NCBI GenBank assembly: GCA_964511015.1
Contig: CAZEDX010000007.1
Coordinates: forward strand, 23,266 to 87,265
DNA from: FEN-1099 sp964511015
GTDB lineage: Bacteria > Lernaellota > Lernaellaia > Lernaellales > Lernaellaceae
Direction: 5' to 3'
Length of the DNA: 64,000 nt
Shown here: in pieces, positions 44,569 through 54,500 of the stretch
Position numbering within the stretch: the first letter of the stretch is position 1
Layout: every line of letters starts with the position of its first letter
Made by a program: the position numbers and the translations under genes
The notes under the pieces: generated by a model
What the model was told of the DNA's origin: nothing
What the model saw: only the letters and a program-made list of their open reading frames with translations
The model's database searches: none

Positions 44569-45917
44569 GCATCGGCGGCATCGGCATGAGCGGCATCGCC
44601 GAGGTGCTGCTCAATCTGGGCTACCGCGTCTCCGGTTCGGACATGAAGGACAGCGAGATCACCAAGAACCTGGAGCGCCTGGGCGCGACCGTGTTCGTCG
44701 GCCACACCGGGTCGAACATCGCCGGGGCCGACGTGGTGGTGACCAGCAGCGCGATCAAGCCGGACAACCCCGAGATCACCGCGGCGCGCGCCGCCGCCGT
44801 GCCGGTCATTCCGCGGGCCGAGATGCTGGCCGAACTGATGCGCATGAAGTACGGTGTGGCGGTGGCCGGCACGCACGGCAAGACGACGACCACCAGCCTG
44901 ATCGCCACGGTGCTCAACGCGGCCGGGTTCGATCCGACGGTCGTGGTCGGCGGGCGGGTCGACGCGCTCGGCTCGAACGCCAAGCTCGGCCGCAGCCAGT
45001 ATTTCGTGGCTGAGGCCGACGAATCCGACGGCAGCTTCCTGCTACTCACCCCGACCATCGCCGTGGTGACCAACATCGACCTGGAGCACCTCGACTACTA
45101 CAGCGGCATGGAGCAGCTCAAGCGCACGTTCCTCACCTTCCTGAACAAGGTGCCGTTCTACGGGCTGTGCGTGATGTGCCATGACGACGAAAACGTGCGT
45201 GCGTTGCTGCCGCAGATCCGCAAACGCCTGGTGACCTATGGTCTGACGCAGTCGGCTGAGTTCTTCGCTAGCGACATCGTGCAGGAGCAGTTCGGCACGC
45301 GCTTCATCGCCCACCACACGCAGGCCGGTCGCCTGGGCGAGATCCGCCTGCAGTTGCCCGGCCGGCACATGGTGCAAAACGCCCTGGCGGCGTTGGCCGT
45401 CGCGATGGAACTGGGCGTGAAGTTCGAAGTCGCCGCCGCGGCGATGGCGCAATTCGGCGGCGTGCGGCGCCGGTTCCAACGCGTCGGCGAAGTCAACAAC
45501 ATTCTGGTCATCGACGACTACGGCCACCACCCGACCGAGATCAAGGCGACGCTGGCCGCGGCGCGCGGCGGCTTCCAGCGCCGGCTGGTGGTCGCCTTCC
45601 AGCCGCACCGGTACACCCGCACGCGCGACCTGTTCGACATGTTCTTGTCGGCGTTTAACGACACCGACAAGTTGATCATCACCGACATCTACGCGGCCAG
45701 CGAAACGCCGCTGGAAGGCGTGACGGCGAAGAAGCTGGTCGACGGCATCCGGGCCATCGGCCATTGCGACGTCGAATACGTGACCAGCAACGACCAGGTG
45801 CTCGAGCGCTTGGTAGAGATCGCGCGGCCGGGCGACCTGATCATGACCCTGGGCGCCGGCGACCTGAACAAGGTGGCCGTGAGACTGGTGGAACGGTTGA
45901 GTGGAGGCCGGGCGTGA
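44535..45917 (+). CDS. murC: UDP-N-acetylmuramate--L-alanine ligase
   Basis: 460-residue Mur ligase adding L-Ala to UDP-MurNAc. Starts HIHFVGIGGIGMSGIAEVL (UDP-binding Rossmann domain). The ATP site is AVAGTHGKTTTTSLI, followed by EADESDGSFLLL, TNIDLEHLDYY, DDYGHHPTEI and AFQPHRYTRT. GGAGG precedes the ATG at 44535, within ftsW. A reading frame open far upstream is antisense noise in the ftsW region. GTGA overlap joins it to murB. Confidence 0.97.
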   Translation: MFGRTEHIHFVGIGGIGMSGIAEVLLNLGYRVSGSDMKDSEITKNLERLGATVFVGHTGSNIAGADVVVTSSAIKPDNPEITAARAAAVPVIPRAEMLAELMRMKYGVAVAGTHGKTTTTSLIATVLNAAGFDPTVVVGGRVDALGSNAKLGRSQYFVAEADESDGSFLLLTPTIAVVTNIDLEHLDYYSGMEQLKRTFLTFLNKVPFYGLCVMCHDDENVRALLPQIRKRLVTYGLTQSAEFFASDIVQEQFGTRFIAHHTQAGRLGEIRLQLPGRHMVQNALAALAVAMELGVKFEVAAAAMAQFGGVRRRFQRVGEVNNILVIDDYGHHPTEIKATLAAARGGFQRRLVVAFQPHRYTRTRDLFDMFLSAFNDTDKLIITDIYAASETPLEGVTAKKLVDGIRAIGHCDVEYVTSNDQVLERLVEIARPGDLIMTLGAGDLNKVAVRLVERLSGGRA

Positions 45918-46849
45918 CCACACAGCGCATCCAGGAACGACTGCGGCAGATCTTCGGCGATCGCTGCGAGTTCGGCGTGCCGATGGCGCCGTTGACCACT
46001 TGGCAGGTCGGCGGCCCGGCCGACTGCCTGGTGCGTCCGGTAGCCGCCGACGAAGTCGCCGAGGTGATGCGCCTGTGCGCCGAATTCCAGTTGCCGGTGC
46101 GCGTGGTCGGCAACGGTTCGAACTTGCTGGTGCTCGACGGCGGCCTGCGTGGCGTGACGATGCTGATCCGCCAGGGCTTCGACCGCTTCGAGCCGAAATT
46201 CAGCGGCGAGAACAACGTCGAGCTGGCGGTCGGCGCGGCGCTGTCGATGGCCCGCGCGGTCGACCAGTGCGCGGCGGCCGGCATCGCCGGCCTGGAATTC
46301 CTGGCCGGTATCCCCGGCTCGATCGGCGGCGGCGTGCGCATGAACGCCGGCACACGCGAAGGCGACATTTCGCGGGTGCTGACTGAGATCGAACTGGTCG
46401 ACGCCGACGGCAAGGTGCGCCGGGTGCCGCGCGACAAGTTGGTCTATCGCTACCGCGGCCTGGTGTACGACGGGCCGTTCGTGATCACCGAAGTGCGCCT
46501 GGCGTTGCGGCGCGGCGACGCGGCGCAGATCGCCGCCGCGGTGCAGAAAATCATCGCCTGGCGGCGCGGCCGACACCCGTACGAATTGCCCAGCGCCGGT
46601 TCGACCTTCAAGAACCCGGAAGGGCAGTTCGCCGGCGAATTGATCGAACGTGCCGGCCTCAAGGGCACGCGCATCGGCGGCGCGCAGGTCAGCGAAAAGC
46701 ACGCCAATTTCCTGGTCAATCTCGGCCACGCCACGGCGGCAGATGTGTTGGCGCTGATTGAACGTGTGCGGCAGGTGGTCTTCGAAAAAACCGGCGTGAT
46801 GCTCGAGCCGGAAGTCAAGATTTGGGGGGAAAAAGATGTGGCGGAATAG
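45914..46849 (+). CDS. murB: UDP-N-acetylenolpyruvoylglucosamine reductase (type II-like)
   Basis: 311-residue FAD enzyme reducing UDP-GlcNAc-enolpyruvate to UDP-MurNAc. The FAD-binding region has TTWQVGGPADCLVRP, VVGNGSNLLVLDGGLRG and GLEFLAGIPGSIGGGVRMNAGT. The catalytic part has VYRYRGLVYDGPFVIT and PSAGSTFKNPEGQFAGELIE. The compact C-terminal part without the extra loop fits the type II group. GTG at 45914 follows GGAGG and overlaps the murC stop by 4 bases; its end overlaps ddl. Confidence 0.96.
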   Translation: MTTQRIQERLRQIFGDRCEFGVPMAPLTTWQVGGPADCLVRPVAADEVAEVMRLCAEFQLPVRVVGNGSNLLVLDGGLRGVTMLIRQGFDRFEPKFSGENNVELAVGAALSMARAVDQCAAAGIAGLEFLAGIPGSIGGGVRMNAGTREGDISRVLTEIELVDADGKVRRVPRDKLVYRYRGLVYDGPFVITEVRLALRRGDAAQIAAAVQKIIAWRRGRHPYELPSAGSTFKNPEGQFAGELIERAGLKGTRIGGAQVSEKHANFLVNLGHATAADVLALIERVRQVVFEKTGVMLEPEVKIWGEKDVAE

Positions 46850-47786
46850 GCGCGTCGGCGTGTTGTTCGGCGGCCCGAGCGCCGAACGGGAAGTCTCGTT
46901 GAAGACCGGGCAGGCGGTGTGCGGCGCGCTGCGGCGCAAAGGCTACGACGTGGTGGAACTCGATCTGGACGACCAGACCGCAGCCCGTTTGCGCGCCGAG
47001 CGGATCGACGTGGTCTACAATGCCCTGCACGGCAAATGGGGCGAGGACGGCTGTGTGCAGGGGTTGCTTGAGATCCTGCGCATCCCGTACACCGGCCCGG
47101 GTGTGACCTCCTCGGCCGTCGGCATGGACAAGGTCATCAGCAACCGGCTGTTCCAGGCGGCGGGCTTGCCGGTGCCGCCGAACCGCGTGATCGACCGGAC
47201 TGACTGCGTGGCGTTCGTGAATGCGGACTCGCCCTTCGGCTACCCGCTGGTGATCAAGCCGGCGACCGAAGGCAGCAGCGTCGGCGTGACCGTGGTGCCG
47301 CAGGCGGCGCAGTTGGCCGCGGCGCTGGACAAGGCTTTCGCCGCCGACCAACGCGTGATCGCCGAGCAGTATTTGCCCGGGCGCGAGATTCAGGTGGCGG
47401 TGCTGGGCAGGCAGGCGATCGGTATCGTCGAGGTGAAGCCGAAGCCGCAGCCCGGCGAGGAGATCACCTTTTACGACTACGCGCACAAGTACACCAAGGG
47501 CATGACCGACTACTTCACCCGGCCGGCCGGGCTCGACGAAGCGCTGGTGCGCGCGGCGGAAGAGATGGCCGTTCGCGCCTGCCAAGCGATTCTGGCCGAG
47601 GGCGTTTGCCGGGTGGATCTGATTCTCGACGGCCAGAACCGTTACTGGGTGTTGGAAGTCAACACGCTGCCCGGCCTGACGGAGTTGTCACTGGTGCCGA
47701 TGATCGCGCGTGACTGGCGCGGTCTGGCCTTCGACGACCTGGTAGAAATGGTGCTCAACACGGCGCGGCTGAAGATCGGCGCGTAA
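46836..47786 (+). CDS. ddl: D-alanine--D-alanine ligase
   Basis: 316-residue ATP-grasp enzyme making D-Ala-D-Ala. VGVLFGGPSAEREVSLKTG at the N terminus, ALHGKWGEDGCVQGLLE, PLVIKPATEGSSVGV (ATP grasp), the omega loop YDYAHKYTKG and the metal site EVNTLPGLTELSLVP are all present. The Lys-Tyr pair in the omega loop is the form found in D-Ala-D-Ala rather than D-Ala-D-Lac ligases. It overlaps murB by 14 bases. Confidence 0.96.
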   Translation: MWRNRRVGVLFGGPSAEREVSLKTGQAVCGALRRKGYDVVELDLDDQTAARLRAERIDVVYNALHGKWGEDGCVQGLLEILRIPYTGPGVTSSAVGMDKVISNRLFQAAGLPVPPNRVIDRTDCVAFVNADSPFGYPLVIKPATEGSSVGVTVVPQAAQLAAALDKAFAADQRVIAEQYLPGREIQVAVLGRQAIGIVEVKPKPQPGEEITFYDYAHKYTKGMTDYFTRPAGLDEALVRAAEEMAVRACQAILAEGVCRVDLILDGQNRYWVLEVNTLPGLTELSLVPMIARDWRGLAFDDLVEMVLNTARLKIGA

Positions 47787-47799
47787 GGACGGAACGCGA

Positions 47800-48666
47800 A
47801 TGATCCGGACCAAGAGCGAAAACGGACGGCGAAAGGCGGGGCGGCTGGCCCGGCACAACCGGCCGCGCGGCCTGATCAAGGCCCGCGTGGTGGCGTTCGC
47901 CTGTTCGCTCCAACCGCGGGTGCTGGGCCTGTGGCGGCTGTGGCCGGCGGCGATCTTTCTGGCGCTGGTGGTGCTACTGCACCAGAACTTCACCCGCGCC
48001 GATCAGTTCCGGCTGCGCACGATCGACGTGCCCGAATGCCGCCACCTGACCAAGGCGGCGTTGCTCAATTACCTGCATTTCCGGCCCGGCCAGAACATCT
48101 TCACCGTCGATGTGCGCGGCGCGGCCGACCGCATCGCCGAGCATCCGTGGGTCAAGACGGCGTCGGTGCGGCGCCAACTGCCCGACCTGGTTGTGGTCGA
48201 GCTGACCGAACGTGAGCCGGTGGCTCTGCTGCGGATGGACGCGCTCTACCTGGTCGACGAAGACGGCGAGCCGTTCAAGAAGGTCGAGCCGACCGATCCG
48301 GTGGATCTGCCGCTGTTGACCGGCTTCGACGCCACCGCGTTTCAGCGCGGCGGCCGGGCGGCCCAACGGGCGGCCATGCTGATCCGCGAAGGGGCGCGGC
48401 TGATTCAGGCTGGCCAGCGCGTTGGCCGTCTCGACCCGCAAGACATCAGCGAGGTGCGCTACGAGGCCAGCGGCGGGTTTACCTTCATCACCGCCGAAAC
48501 CGGCGCCCAGATTCGTCTGGGTTTCGGCGACTACGACAAGAAACTCCGGCGCTTCGCCGTCGTTTCGCAGCAGATCGGCGCGCGGATGGCGCAGGTGCGC
48601 CTGGTTGACGTCAGCATTCCCGGCCGCGTGGTGGTGCGCGGCCTGCGCCAGGAGGCGGGGGCATGA
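47800..48666 (+). CDS. ftsQ: cell division protein FtsQ/DivIB
   Basis: 288 residues. Basic cytoplasmic N terminus (KSENGRRKAGRLARHNRPR), one membrane helix at about 46-64 (LWPAAIFLALVVLLHQ), then a POTRA domain (FRLRTIDVPECRHLTKAALL to HPWVKTASVRRQLPDLVVVELTEREPVALL) and a beta domain. FtsQ scaffolds the FtsQLB subcomplex. AAGGA precedes the ATG, 13 bases after ddl; GGAGG for ftsA lies in its 3' end. Confidence 0.93.
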   Translation: MIRTKSENGRRKAGRLARHNRPRGLIKARVVAFACSLQPRVLGLWRLWPAAIFLALVVLLHQNFTRADQFRLRTIDVPECRHLTKAALLNYLHFRPGQNIFTVDVRGAADRIAEHPWVKTASVRRQLPDLVVVELTEREPVALLRMDALYLVDEDGEPFKKVEPTDPVDLPLLTGFDATAFQRGGRAAQRAAMLIREGARLIQAGQRVGRLDPQDISEVRYEASGGFTFITAETGAQIRLGFGDYDKKLRRFAVVSQQIGARMAQVRLVDVSIPGRVVVRGLRQEAGA

Positions 48667-49892
48667 AGAAGCCGAATCCGCTGGTCGTCGGTCTGGATAT
48701 CGGAACCACCAAGGTGTGCGCCGTGGTCGCGCAGCGCACCACCGCGGGCATGGACATCACCGGCCTGGGCACCTCGCCCAGCGAAGGCATGCGCAAGGGC
48801 GTGGTGGTCGACATCGAGTCGACGGTCAAGTCGATCACCGCCGCGGTGGAAGAGGCCGAGGCGATGGCCAAGTGCGAGATCGGCTCGGTGTTCGTCGGCA
48901 TCGCCAGCGGCTACATCAAGGGCTTCAACAGCCAGGGCATGATCGCGTTGCGCGACAAGGACGTTACCGCCGAAGACGTCGCGCGCGTCATCGACGCCGC
49001 CAAGGCCGTGGCCATTCCGACCGACCGCGAAGTGCTTCACGTGCTGCCGCGCGAATTCATTCTCGACGGGCAGGGCGGGATCAAAGACCCGATCGGCATG
49101 CAGGGCGTGCGTTTGGAAGTGATGTGCCACATCGTCACCGGCCAGGCCGCCAGCGCCAGCAATCTGATTCGTTGTTGCCACCAGGCCGGCCTGGACGTCG
49201 ACAACCTGATTCTCGAGCCGCTGGCCAGCGCCGAGGCCGTGCTCACTGCCGAGGAACGCGAACTGGGCGTGGCGCTGGTCGACGTCGGCGGCGGCACGAC
49301 CGACATGGTGGTCTACGTCGACGACGCGGTTGCGCACACCGCCGTGCTCGGCCTGGGCGGCATGCAGATCACCAACGACATCGCCCACGGCATGCAGACC
49401 ACCGCGGCCAGCGCCGAGTGGTTGAAGAAACGCTACGGCCACTGCGTGCCGGGCAAGATCGTGCCGGGCGAGGAAATCGAAGTCGAATCGCTGGGCGACC
49501 GCGAGCCGCGGCTGATGGACCGGCGGATGCTCAGCGAGATCACCGAAGCGCGCGTGCGCGAGATTCTCGATCTGATCCACGAAGAGATCATGCGGCAGGA
49601 ACTCGACGTGCACATCCCGGCCGGCATCGTGCTGACCGGCGGCACGGCGGAACTGCGCGGCATCGAGGAGTTGGCCGAGCGCATCTTCGGCTGCCCGGTG
49701 CGGGTGGGGCGGTCGCGGCACATCGGCGGCCTGGTCGATGTCGTCGCCAGCCCGATGTACGCGACGGGCGTGGGCCTGGTGCTATTGGGCGCGCGCGAGC
49801 TCGCCGCCGGCCGGTTGCCGGTGGGCGATCGCGGCGTGTTCGACAAAGTGAAAGATACGATGTCCGGATGGATGAAGAAATTGTGGTCCTGA
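48663..49892 (+). CDS. ftsA: cell division protein FtsA
   Basis: 409-residue actin-fold protein tethering FtsZ to the membrane. The phosphate-1 motif is VVGLDIGTTKVCAVVAQ, SHS2/1C domain near 85-160, phosphate-2 VALVDVGGGTTDMVVY, adenosine motif GIVLTGGTAELRGIEELAE, and an amphipathic C-terminal helix (VFDKVKDTMSGWMKKLW) for membrane binding. ATG overlaps ftsQ by 4 bases. Confidence 0.97.
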   Translation: MKKPNPLVVGLDIGTTKVCAVVAQRTTAGMDITGLGTSPSEGMRKGVVVDIESTVKSITAAVEEAEAMAKCEIGSVFVGIASGYIKGFNSQGMIALRDKDVTAEDVARVIDAAKAVAIPTDREVLHVLPREFILDGQGGIKDPIGMQGVRLEVMCHIVTGQAASASNLIRCCHQAGLDVDNLILEPLASAEAVLTAEERELGVALVDVGGGTTDMVVYVDDAVAHTAVLGLGGMQITNDIAHGMQTTAASAEWLKKRYGHCVPGKIVPGEEIEVESLGDREPRLMDRRMLSEITEARVREILDLIHEEIMRQELDVHIPAGIVLTGGTAELRGIEELAERIFGCPVRVGRSRHIGGLVDVVASPMYATGVGLVLLGARELAAGRLPVGDRGVFDKVKDTMSGWMKKLWS

Positions 49893-49935
49893 GATTGTGC
49901 GGCACGGGAGCTTGGGGCTCCGAAGGAGGGAAAGG

Positions 49936-51162
49936 ATGTCTCTGAAGTTCAAGATCGTAGAGCCGGATAGCGGCGCCAAGTTGAAGGTCGTCGGCATCGG
50001 CGGCGGCGGCGGCAACGCCGTCAACACGATGATCGAGGCTGGCCTCCAGGGCGTGGAATTCATCGCCTGCAACACCGACAAGCAGGCGCTGGCGTCCAAC
50101 CTGGCGGCGGTCAAGGTGCAGCTCGGCATCGGCTTGGGGGCCGGCGGCAAACCGGAGGTCGGCGCGCGGTCGGCCGAGGAGAGCCGCGAGAAGCTGCGCG
50201 AGGTGCTCGACGGCGCCGACATGGTGTTCGTCACCGCGGGCATGGGCGGCGGCACCGGCACCGGCGGCGCGCCGGTCGTGGCCAAGATCGCCAAGGAAAT
50301 GGGTGCGCTGACGGTCGGCGTAGTGACCAAGCCGTTCCATTTCGAAGGCAAGCGGCGCATGCGGCAGGCCGAGGAAGGCATCGCCAAGCTGCGCGAGCAC
50401 GTGGATACGATCATCATCATTCCGAACCAGAAATTGCTGGCCGTGGCCGGCACCGACACCACGCTGGTCGACGCCTTCCGGCGCGCCGACGACGTGTTGC
50501 TCAAGGGCGTGAAGGCGATCTCCGACCTGGTGGTGAACCAGGGCGCGGTGAACCTCGACTTCGCTGACGTCGAATCGGTGATGGAAGCGACCGAGTCCAC
50601 CGGCGAACTGGCGTTGATGGGCACCGGCGAAGCGGCCGGCGCCGACCGCGCGGTCAAGGCCGCGGCGGAGGCGATCAGCTGCCCGTTGCTGGAAAACGTC
50701 AGCATCGAAGGCGCGCGCGGGGTGTTGATCAACATCACCGGCGGCGCCGATCTCAAGCTGTGCGAAGTCACCGCGGCGGCCGATCTGATCAAGAAGGCGA
50801 CCGCCGAAGATGCGGCGATCTTCTGGGGCCAGGTCATCGACCCGACGCTCACCGACGTACTGCGCGTGACGGTCATCGCCACCGGTTTCGACGAGGCGCG
50901 CGAACACGCGCAGACGCCGGTGGTCGAACGGCAGAAGGTGACCTACCTCAACCAGGCCGTCGAGCCGGAGGCAAAAGAGACGCGTGCGCCGCGCCAACGC
51001 GCCGAGCGGGTCGAGGAAGCGCCGATTACCGTCGAGACCGATCCGAAATTGAACCAGCCGCGGCGCAAGGTGGCGGTGCACACCTGGCGGTCGAGCCGGT
51101 TGCAGGCCGACGACGACGCCTACGACATTCCGGCGTTTCTGCGGTATCGCAAACCGGATTGA
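49936..51162 (+). CDS. ftsZ: cell division GTPase FtsZ
   Basis: 408-residue tubulin homologue forming the Z ring. KVVGIGGGGGNAVNTMIEAGL opens the GTPase domain, the tubulin signature is TAGMGGGTGTGGAPVVAKIA, and the synergy loop has NLDFADVESVM. After a short variable linker the conserved C-terminal peptide DIPAFLRYRKP binds FtsA. ATG at 49936 is chosen for its GAAGGAGGG ribosome binding site and the family N terminus; an upstream in-frame start at 49897 is not needed. It is the last gene before the terminator. Confidence 0.97.
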   Translation: MSLKFKIVEPDSGAKLKVVGIGGGGGNAVNTMIEAGLQGVEFIACNTDKQALASNLAAVKVQLGIGLGAGGKPEVGARSAEESREKLREVLDGADMVFVTAGMGGGTGTGGAPVVAKIAKEMGALTVGVVTKPFHFEGKRRMRQAEEGIAKLREHVDTIIIIPNQKLLAVAGTDTTLVDAFRRADDVLLKGVKAISDLVVNQGAVNLDFADVESVMEATESTGELALMGTGEAAGADRAVKAAAEAISCPLLENVSIEGARGVLINITGGADLKLCEVTAAADLIKKATAEDAAIFWGQVIDPTLTDVLRVTVIATGFDEAREHAQTPVVERQKVTYLNQAVEPEAKETRAPRQRAERVEEAPITVETDPKLNQPRRKVAVHTWRSSRLQADDDAYDIPAFLRYRKPD

Positions 51163-51519
51163 GCAGGAGCAGTTCGTGAGCCCCCGCCTTTGCCCAGATA
51201 GAACACAGGCTTCGCCGCCGCACGCGGCGAGGATCACTCAGGGATCATCCTCGGGAGTTCGTGGTCCTTCCCCCCGGCCGGGACCCCTCTACCCCTCTGT
51301 GCCGCACAGCCCGGCCTAACATCACGAACTCCGACTCGGATTCAGGCCGCCGAACACCCCTTCGGCGGCCCTTTTTTGTTCTTAGACTCTGGCGTTTTGG
51401 CTTTGGGCTGTAGTTTGGAACAGGCATTTTTGGTTGAACGTTGCCCGTTCTCCGATAACCAAGGCCCGGAATCCGGATCCCGGTATACGAAAAACTCCGA
51501 CACGGGACTCCAACAACAC
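51163..51519. other. intergenic region between ftsZ and the convergent subtilase-like gene
   Basis: About 360 bases without a credible gene. Apart from the terminator it holds a short CGCCGC/GCGGCG palindrome near 51210-51230 and mixed low-complexity sequence. Small ORFs in all frames are short and lack ribosome binding sites. Confidence 0.6.
51345..51377 (+). terminator. Rho-independent terminator of the dcw operon
   Basis: Perfect 10-bp stem GGCCGCCGAA (51345-51354) / TTCGGCGGCC (51361-51370), loop CACCCC, followed by C and six T. It lies 183 bases after the ftsZ stop. On the other strand the hairpin has no T-run after it, so it acts mainly on plus-strand transcripts. Confidence 0.9.
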
Positions 51520-54500
51520 TTAGCAGCCACAGCCGCCGGTGTCGTCATCATCATCGCCGGTTCCCTGGTCGTCGTCGGCATCGTCGTCGGCGGCGGTGTC
51601 GTCATCGGCGGCGTCGTCGTCGGCCGGCGGGGCGTCTTCGGGTTTGGCGGCGTTGGAGATGTAAGACATCAGCCCGACGTCGTCGAACGAACGCAGGGCG
51701 AAGGAGGCCGCGCCGGGCGCCGTGACCTTCACCACCACTTCCAGACCGCCCTCGATGGGTGTGACGCTTTCCAGCGATGTCGCGCCGGACCAACCGCTCG
51801 CGCTGCGCAAGTCGACGCCGCTATCCGTGGTGTAGCGCAGATCGTAGGACAGCGCCGTGCCGCAATCGTGGTCGTCGCCGGGCGCGGTGAAGTGCAGTTC
51901 GAAGACGTCCGGATCATCGGTCTTGTAGGCGACCAGATCGCGCACCATGCGCGGCGGCAGCGTGTCGGCGCCGTAGAAGCCGCTGTTGTAGTTGTCGTGG
52001 TGGAACCGACCCCATTCGCGCGTGCTCTCGCCACGGCGGCAAGCCTTGCCACGCGTGTACCAGGCGAACAGATTGCCTTCGTGCGAATAGGCCACCGCCT
52101 CGACCAAGCCGTCGCCGTTCAAATCGTCCACGGCGAGGCTGCCCAGCATCCAGTTCTGCGTGAACTTCGGCCAGCCTTCGGGTTCCTGCAGATCGACGTT
52201 GGCGGCATGGATCAGATAGCCGCCCGAGCCGGCGATCAGTTCGCCCAGTCCGTCGCTGTCAAGATCCGCCACCAGGGGATTGACGATGAAGTTGATGTCT
52301 TCAAACCGTTTGCGCCAGTAGTTGTTGTTCGGGTCATCCATACGCCAGCCGCAAACGTTGAACGATTCGAGGTAGAAGTTGCCTTCGCTCGACTGCAGGA
52401 AGCCGGCGGTCGGCAGGAAGTACCAAAGGTTGTCGGTTTCGTCGAACTTGCCGAATGTGCCGTTGCCGCTGACGCCCAGGTTGACGTGCGAGTTCAGGTG
52501 CTTCACCTCGAGCTCGTTGCCCGACCAGTGGATCATCTGCGGGAACCAGAAGAATGTAGAGACGCCGACCAGCAGTTCGCCGTCGACGATGGCCGCGGCC
52601 GGGCTTGCGGTCGAGCCGACGGTAAGCGGCGGAATCGGCAAGGCGTCGCCGAAGGGCGCCATCACCTTGGCCGGCCAACCGGGCAGGAAGGGGCCGTCTT
52701 CATTGTCCAAGCCGTTCCAGTAGATCGCATAGACGCGGCTGGTGGGCAGCATGTCGTTGTTGCAGACCTCGGTGGTCGCGATGATCACCGCCGGGTGCTC
52801 GGAAATGTCAGTGTCGGCATGGAACGGATCGAGAATGCCGGCGACCGGGGTGCCCAGTTCCTGGGCCGGACCGGCTTCCTCGCAGATCTTGTCCCAACTG
52901 ACCAAGCCGTGCTCGGCATCGCTGAACAGCGGCACCGGCCAGCCCGGGAGCAGATCGGCCAAACCGTCTTCGTTTTCGTCCACCGGCCGCCAGGCGTAGG
53001 CGTGCTGATTGAACGAAGCGGCCACGATTTCGAGCATGCCGTCCTGGTCGAGGTCGCTCAGAATCGGGCTGGCGAAGAAACCGCGGCCGTGGCCCCAGCT
53101 TAGTGGGGTGGTGTTGTCGGGTTCGTCCGCCTCAACCGGGAAGCCGGGCACGAACGGGCCGCCGCTGTGTTCGTTGCCGTCCGGATACACGGCGTAGACG
53201 ATGCCGTTCCAGGTGGCGGCGACGATGTACGGAATGCCATCGCCGAAGAGCGGGCCGACCGCCACCGAGGCTTCCACCGCATCCTGGTACGCACTGACTT
53301 GCGGCAGTTCGACCGGGAAACCCGGGGCGAGTTCATATTCGCCCGTTTCCTTGTTGTACTTGTAAGCTTCGACGGTGGAGGCGCTGGTGCCGAAGACGAT
53401 TTCCAGCGCGCCGTCGACGTCGCCGTCGAGGTCGTAGAGTACCGGGCTCGACTCGCCGGAGGCGCCGATGAACTTCGGGAAGCCGGGCATCAAGCCGGTA
53501 CGGTCATCGTCGTCGGTGTGCCAGGCGATTGCCTTGCGCGCCTCGCCGAGCACCGGCCCGTCATCCGATTCCCAAGTCGCCTGCACGCGCAGGGTCACGG
53601 TAAAATCGTTGGAGCCCTCGGGGATCCGGCGCAGCCAATCCTCGGTTACGTGATCGAGCATGTTGACTGTGGCCAGCTTACCGTCGATCTTTTCGGTGCT
53701 GTCGCCGCTGACCAATTCGATGAAGTCGTTGTCGTCCGGCTCGACGCCGAAGCCGATTTGCACCGAGTAGTGGAACGGGCGGCCGCGGGCGTAGATCTGC
53801 CCTTCGATGTCGAAGCTCGGGGTCTTGGTCGGGTCGAAGGTGGTCCACCAGCGTGGGCTGACGATGCGGACGTCGGGCGGAATGCGTTCGGGAATGCCGA
53901 ACACCGGGTCGCCTAGTAGCTTGAGCGCTTCGGCGGCGTTAATACGGCCGTAACCGAAGTTCTCTTCCCAGCCCTTTTTGCAACCGCGCATATTGAAGGC
54001 GAAGCAGGCGTCTTTGATGTCCTGCGTTGACATGTTCATGATCTGCTTGATCTCGCCCGCCGTCAGGTCGATGCCCAGTTCCAGCGAGCGGCTTTTGATC
54101 AGGCCGGCGATGCCCGCCGCGTTCGAGGTGCCTTCCGAACTGCAGGCGCCGGTGACCGCGGTGGCGTCGATGTGCGCGCCGTAGTTGGTGCAGTAGCTTT
54201 CCACGAAGGCCAGAATCGAAAGGTTGATCGGCCCGAACAGTTCGACCGGCGGCAGCGGCATGATCGCCTTGATCGAATAGGCGTCTTCGCCGGCGGCCGG
54301 CCAGATGTGGTGGAAGCCCAACTCGTCGCCGGAGGCGGCGATCAGCAGCATGCCGTCTTCGTAAGCCTCGGTGACCGCCTGTTCGGCTTCGACGTTGAAG
54401 TCTGCCATGCCGATGGCCGCGATCCCGATGTCAGCGCCGAGCGAGCGGGCGTAGTTCAGGCCGGCAGTGACCAGGTTCAGTTCGGTCATGATGGCTTCGC

